This document shows positions 22,901 through 31,006 of a stretch of 64,000 bases of DNA, piece by piece. How positions within the stretch are numbered: the first letter of the stretch is position 1; the number at the start of each line of letters is the position of its first letter. The stretch is from Eukaryota sp. TZLM1-RC (lineage: Eukaryota; Metamonada: BaSk clade): NCBI GenBank assembly GCA_040285825.1, contig JAUPSS010000003.1, positions 1,674,001-1,738,000 of the forward strand, given 5' to 3'. The translations under genes were made by a program, and so were the position numbers. The notes under the pieces were generated by a model. It did no database searches. It saw nothing but the letters and a program-made list of their open reading frames with translations, and was not told the origin of the DNA.

Positions 22901-24445
22901 AAAGTTCATTTGTAATGTATTGACATACTGAGGATTACACTTTGATGGGTTTTGAAGGTAATTCTGAATCGTAACTGTCTTGGCTGTACCTGAATACCCC
23001 ACAAACAGCACAGGTTGATTCATTCCAATCATAGTTTCTAATAACCAAGTGCTTCTCACTGTATCAATAGTGGGCACTAGAATACGATTATACCTGAAAG
23101 GATTTGGGGGAACGTAAGCTTCAACTTTGGCTTTCCAAGGGATCCATTGATATAGATTTGTATCAAAAAAGTACTCAAACAGGGTACCTTCACCACTTGG
23201 TAGTGAACCAGAAGGACAGCCACCTATACCACATTGAGTAACAGAAAGTCCTGACATTTCCTTAATCAAACTGTCGAATTCTGACCGTGATGAGTTGTCC
23301 AAAACCGCACCCAATGACCAAATAAGAGAGAAAATAGCTATACTTTCCAAATGTCGGTCATCGTCAATTACCAATTCCTCCTTGTCGAGTAAAGCTTCCA
23401 TAAACTTGCAGAATTGAACAACAGAATTGAGATTGGTGACGGGTAGTATAGTCGTCCAAGGATCTTGAATACTACCATCAAAACAAATCCCTTCAAATAC
23501 TAAATCAACCAAAGGAACAACGTATTTCTTAAACATTTCCTTAATAATCCCTTGTTGAACCTCATTCTCTCTACTTCTGACCCACTTTTCAAAATAAGGA
23601 CTGTAGCGCAAGTCTTTGGGGTCTACGTACACCATACCACATCGAGAAACAGTAGCTGGGGAAGCATATGTGAGCGCACCCACTTCAAACAACAATTGAC
23701 AATGAGATGCCAGATAAATTCTTTCGTTATTAGGCAAGGTTAAAACCTTATTATCATCCATAACAGAGTTCATAGACTCAACCCAAACTGCATCCACATC
23801 CCCGTCAAAGAGAATATACTTCTTTTCTTTTCCAACCTTTTCAGGGGGTAATGGTTTATTAGCTGATCTAAAGGTATTTGAGAGTAACCCATTGGTCCAA
23901 TCTCTTGTTATAGGGTCTAATACACCATACAATTCATTGACTGTGACAGCTTTGGGGTTAATTGTGTAAACTTTAGTATTGATTCCTAGCAAGGTTTGGG
24001 CTTCCTTAAGAGCATTAATTACCACAGACTTGCCTCCTCCCGTTGAACCCACTACCATCGTACAATGGCGAGTGAGCATTGTTTCATAGAGTTGGATGAC
24101 CTTATCTATTTGGACGTCCACTAGATCATAGCCGTGTTGGGAGAGAACTTTTTCCACAGCGTCATTAAAGTCTGGGTAGCGAACTCTGGGGGCACTGATG
24201 TTGGGGAAAAGATCCTGGAGAAGAGCGGTTACAAGAGGAACGTCTTCATAGACGAATTTAGGTATGTTACAGTCCCAAAGAGCCTTCATCAGAAGAAGTT
24301 CTTCAGTGGCTTCTTGGGAAGCAGGTTCAGTGTCAGATGAAGATGACTTAGGTTCTGAAGTAGTAGACTCATCGTGAACCTCAAGTTGAGCATCATGTGT
24401 AGGTGTAGAAGGATTAGGCTCAGCTTCTGCAGTAGAAGCCGTCAT
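16925..24445 (-). CDS. Axonemal dynein heavy chain, DNAH10-like, AAA2-to-C-terminus half only
   Basis: A 2,506-residue intron-free ORF from ATG 24443-24445. Residues 1-50 are Ser/Thr/Glu-rich and unlike dynein. Clear homology begins at LLLMKALWDCNIPKFVYEDV (about residue 50), which corresponds to the end of AAA1. Then come AAA2 (GSTGGGKS, 133-140), AAA3 (GYSGTAKT, about 485), AAA4 (GVGGSGKQ, about 840), a coiled-coil stalk with microtubule-binding tip (about 1070-1350), AAA5, AAA6 and the full C-terminal domain. AAA3 (GTAKTVTIQNYLQ) is closest to the DNAH10 type of I1/f inner-arm dynein. The tail, linker and catalytic AAA1 are absent; normal length is about 4,500 residues. The frame is open for about 70 further codons upstream without an ATG. 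Confidence 0.95.
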   Translation of the reverse strand: MTASTAEAEPNPSTPTHDAQLEVHDESTTSEPKSSSSDTEPASQEATEELLLMKALWDCNIPKFVYEDVPLVTALLQDLFPNISAPRVRYPDFNDAVEKVLSQHGYDLVDVQIDKVIQLYETMLTRHCTMVVGSTGGGKSVVINALKEAQTLLGINTKVYTINPKAVTVNELYGVLDPITRDWTNGLLSNTFRSANKPLPPEKVGKEKKYILFDGDVDAVWVESMNSVMDDNKVLTLPNNERIYLASHCQLLFEVGALTYASPATVSRCGMVYVDPKDLRYSPYFEKWVRSRENEVQQGIIKEMFKKYVVPLVDLVFEGICFDGSIQDPWTTILPVTNLNSVVQFCKFMEALLDKEELVIDDDRHLESIAIFSLIWSLGAVLDNSSRSEFDSLIKEMSGLSVTQCGIGGCPSGSLPSGEGTLFEYFFDTNLYQWIPWKAKVEAYVPPNPFRYNRILVPTIDTVRSTWLLETMIGMNQPVLFVGYSGTAKTVTIQNYLQNPSKCNPQYVNTLQMNFSSRTSSMDVQSLIEENVDKRSAAVFGPPKGKKLLFFVDDVNMPTIDIYGTQQSIALMKLLIEKQGFFHREEPFNWKSIRDLSYVCAMVPPCAGRNPIDARFVSLFSVFNITFPSDNALSHIFNSILNSYLKPFTEGIQSIGKLLPEKTLSLYKHIEKNLPATPSKFHYVFNLRDLSRVFEGICLATVDKFSDSNQFARLWRHECLRVFHDRLINENDKNLVNSKISELVEELPGIDSSLVTADPVIFGDFKEVLKRLDDEEAIELYEDLTDYSTIKPIIEAVLEDFSSKNRDSKMNLVMFNDALEHLTRIIRVLKIPRGNCLLVGVGGSGKQSLARLAAYIVGFEVFSITLSRGYGESEFRENIKTLYYKLGIENKSMVFLFTDAHVVNDSFLDILNSMLTTGMVPALYADDEKAQLIDSVRGEVRLHGLLDTKDSCWNYFVNKCRDNLHIVLAMSPAGDTLRKRCRNFPGLVSNTVLDWFTPWPRDALQSVASVFFDTIDVEEDLLPSIVNHAVFVHCSVTKASEKFQETLRRYAYVTPKNYLDYLSKYKSLLSEKRAQSDEMIDRFGIGLGRLVSAAEEVDKLQRQLVVSKKEVESKTTEVNALLAQIEEGTKEANIKKEHTETKSAELAVAFEKITLDKAEAEQALEAAIPALTAAAEALDCIARQDLQEIKSMPAPPPVVLSVMECVALLVNHKDISWKGIKAMMGPSFLYDLVNIDKDNLLDSQVRKVNKYYKMAGFNEEAISSVSYAAGKLFVWVDGMVDYHKIYKDVEPRKKAVEAAEKSLVQATNDLEKTKQQLEELSTQLASLDEQFSQARGEQKQLKDLADLQERQLNAAKKLIDGLGSERDRWGVKIQELKENRVNLIGDCLLTAAFLSYSGPFNFDFRSNLLERWTNDLRQAKIPVSTPFKLEEHLTDDVEVTKWNKESLPKDELSVQNAILTTRGSRWPLLIDPQMQAVKWIKAREDKLKISSFSDPNFIRDLEQAINFGFPFMFENIDEYVDPVINPLLEQNYFKQNNQEFVNFNDKVLPVSPDFKLYMTTKLSNPHYSPEVQGKVLLINFTVTEKGLSEQLLNEVIAFERSDLSTQRNKLVIEMSEMKSTLQELEDSLLRELVNSEGDILSNTDLIQTLEEAKKNAIAVAQSLEQSKVTSDQISEACSIYLPVAVRGSILFFVMSSMSIISSMYEYSLEAFLEVFRESLAQAPTALGTLTRIENIIDTLTSNIYTYTCLGLFGSHKLLFSFEMTNKILKNDGKLPNGYLEFFLTGNVSLSDPESPLPENVKDFINPQAWKDLEFLAKFDAFSSIQHDVTSNPNEWRSWVLHGQPESVPLPDPFGSVDSFSLLMVLRCVRQDRIMIAISKFIVENLGETYVKPPVLEYHSVYKQSTAFSPIVFILSPGADPASEIEKLAKKLGFVQNGKYKSLSLGQGQEDPALQLLTMGASRGHWVVLQNCHLLGDWLRELEATIQTIPKFHAEFRLWLTTEPSDKFPMGILQRSLKVVTEPPNSLALNLTSTFARLSPDSLEQCRHPAFKPLLFVLAFFHAVVQERRKYGKIGFNVPYDFNESDFLTSMEMLSTYLNKAYDNGEQQIPWESLRYLVGEVFYGGRCSDDWDRRVILSYLEEYMGDFLFDTFQPFSFFADDSFAYTIPKDHNYSSFVNYINSIPMFNSPELFGLHPNTEIQFYTLSARELWRQMIELQPRTQASGQETSREDYVASIAKGIKEKLANNEEFDVPKIRKALGKDVPPLSIVLLQELERFNNLVSQIDTSLTNLLRGIAGEIGMSAELDELANSLLNGALPSIWKVHAPATEKNLANWLEHLQSRYEQYHSWVHDGVPKVVWLAGLHVPESFISALVQTTCRKYGWPLDKSKLYTRVTSYTSADEVPEALEDGCYVSGLYLEGAHWDLEKGHLCPQIPGKLISPLPILQIIPIEQSRLKVFSSFKTPVYVTQERKNAMGVGFVFEADLTTVDHDSHWILSGCCLLLNII

Positions 24446-24829
24446 AATGGAGGTAAACTCGTTCAAGTAACAACAGTTTTGGTAATTATTGGAGTTGCCC
24501 AATTTGACAATTGATTTTGTTGTAGAGTAAAACCTCTCCAATTGAAATCTAGCGGTGAACCACAATCTAAATACTTGCAAATGCCTCTTCCGAAAGCGTT
24601 TGACACCGTGACTTTTTTCAATTTTTGAAAACAAAAGTTGCAAACTTGCAATATTTCAATTTTGTTGTTGAATAATTGTAGAGCTATAATTTAATTGCTA
24701 ACTACCGCAACACGAAAATACATTCATATATCTTTATTCAAGACAAATATTTACAAGTGAAGATATTGTGAAGAAGATTCTTATCAAGAATCTCTTTTTT
24801 AATATGAAATTTATTTTCAACGCTAACAA
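24446..24829. other. Dynein 5' flank
   Basis: The minus-strand frame continues openly to about 24660 without ATG. I see no fused branch-point/3' splice signal (CTRAY-N3-AG) that would point to a missing upstream exon. The remainder is AT-rich spacer up to the retrotransposon copy. Confidence 0.4.
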
Positions 24830-26390
24830 AACATTAAACAAAAAAAGTAGAACTCAATATCCTCAATACACGCATCAACATCATCAAATCTTTTAAGCGC
24901 GCGATTTTCATACTCTATTCCTAATTGTAACAGTGCTTTGGTCAACATTTCTGGAATTGCTTTAAGAATACTAAAAACAATTTTTAAATTTATTGAATTT
25001 GCACACTTAATCAAATTAACTCATAGCTAATGGGACGACTATCATTGAACCAAGATTTCCTCTACAAAATCTTGATCTGCTTGCTGTCTAGCTAAAGCAA
25101 AAACAATTCTATTGTGCCAGAAATTGAAGTTCAATTCTTTTCCTGCTCTTTCTTTTATTAAACTTCTGAAACCTTCGAGAAATTTAATGCCAGATATTCC
25201 AATGTTACCAAAAAGAGAAACAGCAAATGGAACCAGCTGATACTTGACATGCTCAACACATCCTAGCTGAGATAAGGGTTCATTATACTTTTTGATTTTG
25301 TTCTTTTCAGCAAAGCAAAGTGGAGTTTCATTTTTTTAGCAAAATCAATTGCTGAGTCTTCACAAACATCAACAGTGACAACATCAACAACTTTGATCAC
25401 ACCATCAGACCCATTGGTAATTAAATCAGCACGGCGTTTTCCCAAAAGTATTTTCATCTTCATTTTCACATGACAACCTTCGCACAAGTGGTTCAACAAA
25501 AGCTTCAATGTGATGACTTTTGCACATAGCGTATAGTTGGTCTCTAACAGCATCGTGAACAACTGAGCGATATGTAATATTGAATTTGCAATTAAATAAA
25601 TGATTCAGATTGATGAGCTGACCACAACGACCAATCAAATCATGAGCACACTACATGGCCACAGAAAACACCTCATCCTGAAGGCAGTTGTCCATTGATG
25701 ATCATTTAATAATAAACCATATACATTTGGAATCTAGGAAATGAGACAACTTGAGCTACTTTCCTTAAGATCAATTAAAAAGTTTGCAAAAACGGGATTC
25801 TTTTCTTTAGCCAAGCTAAGACGAACAGTGAAATCCAAGTTTTCAAATACTTTTAATATCTTTTTCTGCAATCTAGCATATGCAAATTTCAAGGAAATCA
25901 AGCTCCTGGGTGGAATTTTTTGAATATCTGCAGGAAAGCATTTGGACCATATGTGAGGAGAGATGCATTCAATTTCATTCTGCAAGGACACTAAATAGTC
26001 ACTAACACAATATTCTATTAAATGTTGGTTTTCAGGAAAACGTTTCAAAAATTCAAAAACCAAATTTTTGCCTCCACCGATAAATGCAGCTTTACACAAA
26101 TATGTAGATTTGTGAAAATCCAGGCCTCCCAATTCTGTGCTACAAAAAATATGACTGCGTAAATAAGAAGAATCAATGTCATGCAAATTAGCCAAAAGTT
26201 TTGTTCTTAATTCATTGAAAATTCTGCAAAATTCGAGAGATATAGATGGTGATGTTGATGGTAGGATATAAGTAAATTTCTCCGAATAACAAATTCTGAG
26301 GAAGAAAAATTTAAGATGTTTTTCAATATTTAAATCTGAAAGAACAATCAATTCCTCTTCAAAATTATCCAAATTATCAAAAATCTAGAC
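24830..26390 (-). mobile_element. Family C non-LTR retrotransposon, C-terminal region, interrupted by a nested family A insert
   Basis: The 5' part (26372-25734) is an open 212-codon stretch with ELGGLDFHKSTYLCKAAFIG and GGGKNLVFEFLKRFPEN, i.e. the post-RT region. Then come the knuckle/HDAVRDQLYAMCKSHHIEAF segment, a frameshifted endonuclease-like region (KRRADLITNGSDGV, VDVVTVDVC) and FWHNRIVF. The last motif is split by the nested insert at 24983-25098. The tail encodes DDVDACIEDIEFYF and ends near 24830. There are several frameshifts. It sits about 385 bp upstream of the dynein ATG in the same orientation. Confidence 0.85.
24983..25098 (-). mobile_element. Nested family A 3' end with 10-bp target duplication
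   Basis: A 116-bp insert flanked by AAAAACAATT at 24973-24982 and 25099-25108. Reading across with the insert and one repeat removed gives an uninterrupted family C segment FWHNRIVFSILKAI, so the insertion is later than the family C copy. Confidence 0.9.
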
Positions 26391-26646
26391 ATACTTATAT
26401 ATATTTCACCTTCTCGAAATTTTACACAACACAAAGTTTTAGAATTTTGTGAAATAATTATGTAACACTTGCAATGATATTGATATAATTCAATTGCATT
26501 GTGCTGATTGTTCATAATTCAACTGAGGATAACAATTCATTTGTCAAAGGTTTAAACTAAGTATTCATTTTTTAACTAAATTAATTCATTTTTTGTGAGA
26601 CGTTTGGAAATATTCAATATATGAAATTCCTCTATATTCAAAACAG
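26391..26646. other. AT-rich spacer, nothing recognised
   Basis: No ORF or motif seen between the retrotransposon copy and the coiled-coil gene. Confidence 0.3.
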
Positions 26647-27015
26647 TTAAGGTCGATGACGTCTTAGCATCTTTCCTTCTTCAAACATTATTTTTTCCTC
26701 AACTTCAGCCTCAAAATCATGGATATCGCTCCCTATTACATCATCTTCATGCAAGAGGACTTCCACATCTCTATCCAGTGGTATCTCTATTCCCAATCGG
26801 TGTAATTCTTTGATATTCTTGGTATCAGATTCAACTTGGTGCATTCTTTTAAGTACCCTTTCTGCCTTGATCAGATTTTCAGCATGTTTTCTACTATTTT
26901 TAGTATCATGTTCTATAAATGAACGTGCTAGTTTCGATTCATAACTTTGAACATCTGCTTCTATTTCTTGTTCTTTGAGTTTAATGCGGGACAGAATGTC
27001 GTCTACAGGTTCCAT
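26647..27015 (-). CDS. Small charged coiled-coil protein, unknown
   Basis: 122 residues from ATG 27013-27015. Nearly all of it is predicted helix with heptad-like Leu/Ile spacing (DDILSRIKLKEQEIEADVQ ... AERVLKRMHQVESDT). A short acidic patch (LLHEDDVIGSDIHDFEAE) and a basic end (RRHRP) follow. No family is recognised; the size would fit a cytoskeletal or axonemal accessory protein, but that is a guess. It lies 146 bp downstream of the PLD-like gene start side on the same strand. Confidence 0.6.
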   Translation of the reverse strand: MEPVDDILSRIKLKEQEIEADVQSYESKLARSFIEHDTKNSRKHAENLIKAERVLKRMHQVESDTKNIKELHRLGIEIPLDRDVEVLLHEDDVIGSDIHDFEAEVEEKIMFEEGKMLRRHRP

Positions 27016-27160
27016 AGAGTTGGGGTGTAGAATAAGTTAGTAAAAGAGTATCTGTTTATAATTTGTCTTACCAAACCATGTTGGTGTAATTTGAAATAAA
27101 AAACACCGAATAGATAAATCAAAACTAATATTCAATTAGAAACTTTATAAATACAATACA

Positions 27161-28471
27161 TTATAAGTTTGATGCAAATTCTGATTCAAAATCTCTATTA
27201 AATGTACCCATTATCTCATCAGAAAGTCTTGAATAATTAGAAAACACCAACGACGCTCCGGCTGTGGTTGTAAAGTAACTCTCACTCCAGTTTGATGTTC
27301 CAATGAAAACATTTTGATCAGTTACCATATACTTGGCATGATTAACTCTTGTGTATGGGATTTTCTCCTCCACATCAGGAACTTCAAAGAGCTTAACCTC
27401 AATATTAGGAATGACATTGAGAGAATGAAGCCAGGGATAAACTATGTCTTTCGTCTCGGACCATTTACTGACAAGCAACCTGACTGCTACCCCTCGTTCT
27501 ACGGCTGCTCTTCTCAATGCAACATCAATGTCCATCCATAAGGTAGGCTTGCCGTCTTTAGTGTATGTGTTTAGAGGTAAGTACTCCATGACAGAGATGT
27601 AACAAAACTCATCTGCCGTGTCTATTACTCTTAAAATGGACTCTAGATCATCTTCCCTTCGTCTAGCTGGTAGTGAGGGAGGAGCTGCTGAAATAAACAC
27701 CTTGTTATCAGTCGTTCCATTAACTAATGATGAATAGCAGAAAGGATTTTCTGAATGATATAAAGTTGCAAAATGACGTCTATCAGAAGGCAGTTTCTGG
27801 TTCAATCCCATAAAAACATATTGATCAAAGATCTGAAGTAGATCTTTTGCCATTTCAGGTGAATTCTCTATTAAAACGCCCAATTCTTTGACATGCAAAA
27901 GGCTACGCCAATCACAGTTAGCTGAACCTAAATAAAAGTGCTGTTCATCTGCTATAAAGAACTTTGTATGAAGAACACCGCCAGTGAGTTCAGGGAAATC
28001 AACATCAATCACTTTGGCACCTTTTTTAGATAAAGAAATGGTATCTTTGGCAGGCATGGACTTTGATGGTGTATTTTGGGCAACAGTAACCTCTACTCCT
28101 CTCTCCAGAGCCTTGACAATAGCGTTATAGACATCAATGCCTCTGGGACCATCGGAAAGGGTAACATAAAAGGCAGCAATAGAGAGCGTTTTATTGGCAG
28201 AATTGATGAGTCTCAACCAACCATCCACAGTTTCAATGGAGTACAAATGAGCATTTGGAAGATCAAATTGTTCTGGAATACTCTCTAGAATAGTGACACT
28301 CATGTTACTATCAATACATTCATGGGGTTTTTCAGTTGAAAGTGAGTTGACTATCACGTAGAAAGCACCAGAGAGGACAACGATAATAAGTAAAGCAACA
28401 ATAGAATAGAATAGACAGTTGTTCTTAGAATGAACAGGACCATCCAAAGGAAGATAGTTTTGTGACGACAT
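27161..28471 (-). CDS. PLD3/PLD4-like phospholipase D family protein, type II membrane
   Basis: 436 residues from ATG 28469-28471. A single membrane anchor at about residues 20-42 follows a short cytosolic N-terminus, as in PLD3/PLD4. The first HKD motif, HTKFFIADEQHFYLGSAN, has H168, K170 and D175 and is followed by WRSLLHVKELGV, typical of PLD3. The second, HAKYMVTDQNVFIGTSNW, is near residue 378. Animal PLD3/4 are endolysosomal 5' exonucleases of single-stranded nucleic acid, so a lumenal digestive role is likely. Both catalytic halves are intact. The 75 bp before the ATG are nearly identical to those before TPRKB. Confidence 0.9.
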   Translation of the reverse strand: MSSQNYLPLDGPVHSKNNCLFYSIVALLIIVVLSGAFYVIVNSLSTEKPHECIDSNMSVTILESIPEQFDLPNAHLYSIETVDGWLRLINSANKTLSIAAFYVTLSDGPRGIDVYNAIVKALERGVEVTVAQNTPSKSMPAKDTISLSKKGAKVIDVDFPELTGGVLHTKFFIADEQHFYLGSANCDWRSLLHVKELGVLIENSPEMAKDLLQIFDQYVFMGLNQKLPSDRRHFATLYHSENPFCYSSLVNGTTDNKVFISAAPPSLPARRREDDLESILRVIDTADEFCYISVMEYLPLNTYTKDGKPTLWMDIDVALRRAAVERGVAVRLLVSKWSETKDIVYPWLHSLNVIPNIEVKLFEVPDVEEKIPYTRVNHAKYMVTDQNVFIGTSNWSESYFTTTAGASLVFSNYSRLSDEIMGTFNRDFESEFASNL

Positions 28472-28546
28472 CGGTTAACAGTACAAAAATGTCAAATAGT
28501 AGTAACCAGTTGAGATTACTGGAATATGAAGATGAAATGAATTAAA
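28472..28546 (-). promoter_or_regulatory. Upstream module shared with TPRKB
   Basis: About 75 bp ending at the ATG align with 38949-39022, with only scattered differences. The core on the minus strand is CAACTGGTTACTACTATTTG, 41 nt before the ATG. Both flanks diverge outside this block. Confidence 0.65.
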
Positions 28547-28589
28547 ACTTGAATTGTGGATGATTTTTATGTTGAATTCAATTCCCCCA

Positions 28590-28800
28590 AACTCCCCCAA
28601 ACAATGTGCTATTGTGGATATAATCCCATTGCCCAACCTTTTGTTATGTCTCTTTCTGCTCACCGCATCAATTCTGATGCTTTGCTTTCTTTTGGATCTG
28701 ACTATGAGAAAGTTGGAGCTAGTGTTGTTGTTTTGGAAGAGATGGATTTTTTAGATGTTGATTCATAGGTTTTTTTAAAAACAAATTAAAAAAATATACA
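28590..28800 (+). mobile_element. Family B retrotransposon 3' end fragment
   Basis: Encodes SDALLSFGSDYEKVGASVV and EEMDFLDVDS, then stop and an A-rich tail. This matches the ends of the copies at 30.5 and 40.9 kb. Strongly 5'-truncated. Confidence 0.8.
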
Positions 28801-28984
28801 CACCTTAAACATGTGGTCTGTGACATATTACAGTATGAATGGAGATGATGTTATGACATCATTGTGACTGATTGAAGTAGATGTCAGAAAATTGAAATTT
28901 GTTCATTATTTTGACTGGTTACCACACAGGTTAAAGTCTTAAAGCTGCGTTGTGTCAGAATCATCAAACATGCTGAATCATGAA

Positions 28985-29285
28985 TGAATCAAAACTTGAG
29001 GTTTTTCAATTCCTTTAAGATACTGATCTATTACATGAATCATATCAAGAACAGCATTGACATTACGATTCCATAGACATCCACACGTCTTGCAAGTGAG
29101 TAATCCATGTCTAAGGACCATTGGAGTCTTTACTCTCCGGTAAGGTCTTGGGTTAGGTAGTCGTTCTTTCTTTAAATTTTCGCCTTCTTTTCCATCGAGT
29201 ACACATGCATGACATTGGCAATTTGTTTATAGCACTTGGTGCTTGAAATTTTGTTCACAATTGATGCAGTCGCATACAGATATTA
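28985..29285 (-). pseudogene. Fanzor C-terminal remnant (subfamily with WNRN)
   Basis: Minus-strand reading, with one frame break near the start, gives PRPYRRVKTPMVLRHGLLTC, then KTCGCLWNRNVNAVLDMI and DQYLKG. This is the zinc-ribbon and RuvC-III part of Fanzor. The RuvC-III aspartate is asparagine. Nearly the same sequence recurs at 40.4-40.6 kb. Confidence 0.75.
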
Positions 29286-29544
29286 CACAATTCAACACGA
29301 TATTGTTGTTTGTAATGCTGTAGAATGAGTTATTTGTACTTTTAGTTATTCACAAATTATGTTCAAAATGTTACTTCAAATTGCAGAATAATAAAAAATT
29401 GTAAAAACGAATTATCATGAGAAAATTAGGATCGATCTGTTCAACAGTTGACATTCAAAAAATTAATTGAACACTTGTTTATGCTATATACCGACTGTTG
29501 CTGACAAACATTTTGACACTAACATCCATTTTCATCTACGGTGA

Positions 29545-30306
29545 ATGAAACTCCACAGGAAATTCACCAACATTTCTCCTATATTTTCAAATACATATAC
29601 CAATAGCGAGAAATTACTGAGCTGCAAACCAATGTTAGCAAAAAAAAGAGTCGTGTCTACATACCTTGTATTTTTTGCTTGCAATAGTGAGAATTCTAAA
29701 CTGAGCGACAATGATTTAAGCAAGCGTTCTAGAAGAAATAAGATCAATGATGGGGTCTATACAAAAACGAACAGTGTTCGGAATGGACACGTGTTGACAC
29801 GGGACACCGCTCTACACGTGTTGAAAAGCTGTGTTCCCATCCCAACAAAATATTTTTCCTCCTCTCCTCAACTGTTCAATGTCGAATTTTTAGATTACGA
29901 GTATAGACAAGGATTCTACTGTAACTCTCTGATGTGGAATGAATGTGATAAAATGAGTCCTATGACATGGTGGAAGATCTACGGCTCTAGAGATGGAATG
30001 CTGCGTGATGTAGCTGTGAAAGTACTTGCTCAAGCCACATCAAGTGGTGCAGCAGCGAGTAACTGGAGTGTTCACTCAATTATCAGAACGAAGATAAGAA
30101 ACAGAATGAGTCCAAAGTTGTTGGATGACTTGGTCTTCTTATATGCAAACTTAAGACTGAAAAATCAGTTAGCCTGTGTCAATTCTTCAGAAGAAATTTT
30201 ACCCTGGGATGATGAATATCTTATTGCGGTTCCAGACCCTGATGGTGAAGACTCGATTGTACCACTTGAAAACTTTGTAGATCCTTGTTATTACGAAAAC
30301 CTTTAG
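29545..30306 (+). pseudogene. Chimeric ORF: Fanzor C-terminal remnant joined to a hAT transposase dimerisation domain
   Basis: 253-codon ORF from ATG 29545. Residues about 45-70 (FFACNSENSKLSDNDLSKRS) align at DNA level with the Fanzor remnant at 16387-16460. The second half (PMTWWKIYGSRD, VLAQATSSGAAASNWSVHS, DDLVFLYANLRL) is the hAT C-terminal dimerisation domain. The hAT DDE core is missing. Sequences near 29785-29830 and 30380-30445 carry repeated GGACAC-x-TGT and GTTGACAC motifs that could be hAT subterminal repeats. The ORF may be an accidental fusion rather than a functional gene. Confidence 0.65.
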
Positions 30307-30464
30307 TTTTGTTTCAATATGTTTATGTTTATGTTTATGTTTCTGCACCATAAAGTTGTATCAACAAATTTGTCGGATAAACACCTGGACACCTGTTGAT
30401 CAGCTTTGGACACATGTCGGATATGTGTTGACACATGTAAAGGATAAATCTTTTTTTTTAATTT

Positions 30465-30955
30465 TTTTTAAAAAATTTAATTTTATTCTAAACCTATAAA
30501 TCAACATCTAAAAAATCCATCTCTCCCAAAACAAAAACACTAGATGCAACTCTCTCATAGTGAGATCCAAGAGAAAGCAAAGCATCAGAAACCATCTTCA
30601 ACATCCCCTTAAAAATAGAAAACACAATTCTATTTTGCCAAAACAATCTGTTGAAATTTCTGCCAGTTCTTCTCTTTACAATCATTTCAAAATCATCCAA
30701 AACACGTAAAGCAGTTGGTGCAAGTGAACCAAAAAGGGAAAATACAAATGGATACAAATTGTATTTTGCATGCTGTAGACTGGCCAATTTGGACAAAGGT
30801 TCATTGTATTGGTATTTTTTGAATTTAAAATTTTCAGCATTTGAAAGGGGATTATGAATTTCAGAATTAACAAGCCTTTCATTTGAGGCATTACAAGGAT
30901 CAACAGACATTACATCCAATAAAATGAAGCTTCCATCTAATCCAGGTAATATGAC
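30465..30955 (-). mobile_element. Family B retrotransposon 3' fragment (inverted pair with 40605-41025)
   Basis: 141-codon open frame with MDVMSVDPCNASNERLV, NFKFKKYQYNEPL, FWQNRIVFSIFKGM and EMDFLDVDL, then stop, AATAAA and A-rich tail near 30470. About 95% identical by eye to the plus-strand copy at 40.6-41.0 kb. Its truncated 5' side directly abuts the beta-lactamase upstream region. Confidence 0.85.
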
Positions 30956-31006
30956 TGAACACTGAAAACGAGTTTGATTTCCTTAGACTTTCCCAGGCAA
31001 GTCATT

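Noticed and set aside
24446-24643. N-terminal extension of dynein from the TTG at 24643
   Set aside because: No ATG in the extension and no dynein similarity; eukaryotic initiation at TTG is not expected.
30317-30345. ATGTTT tandem repeat after the hAT ORF
   Set aside because: A simple microsatellite of four short units; no further meaning.
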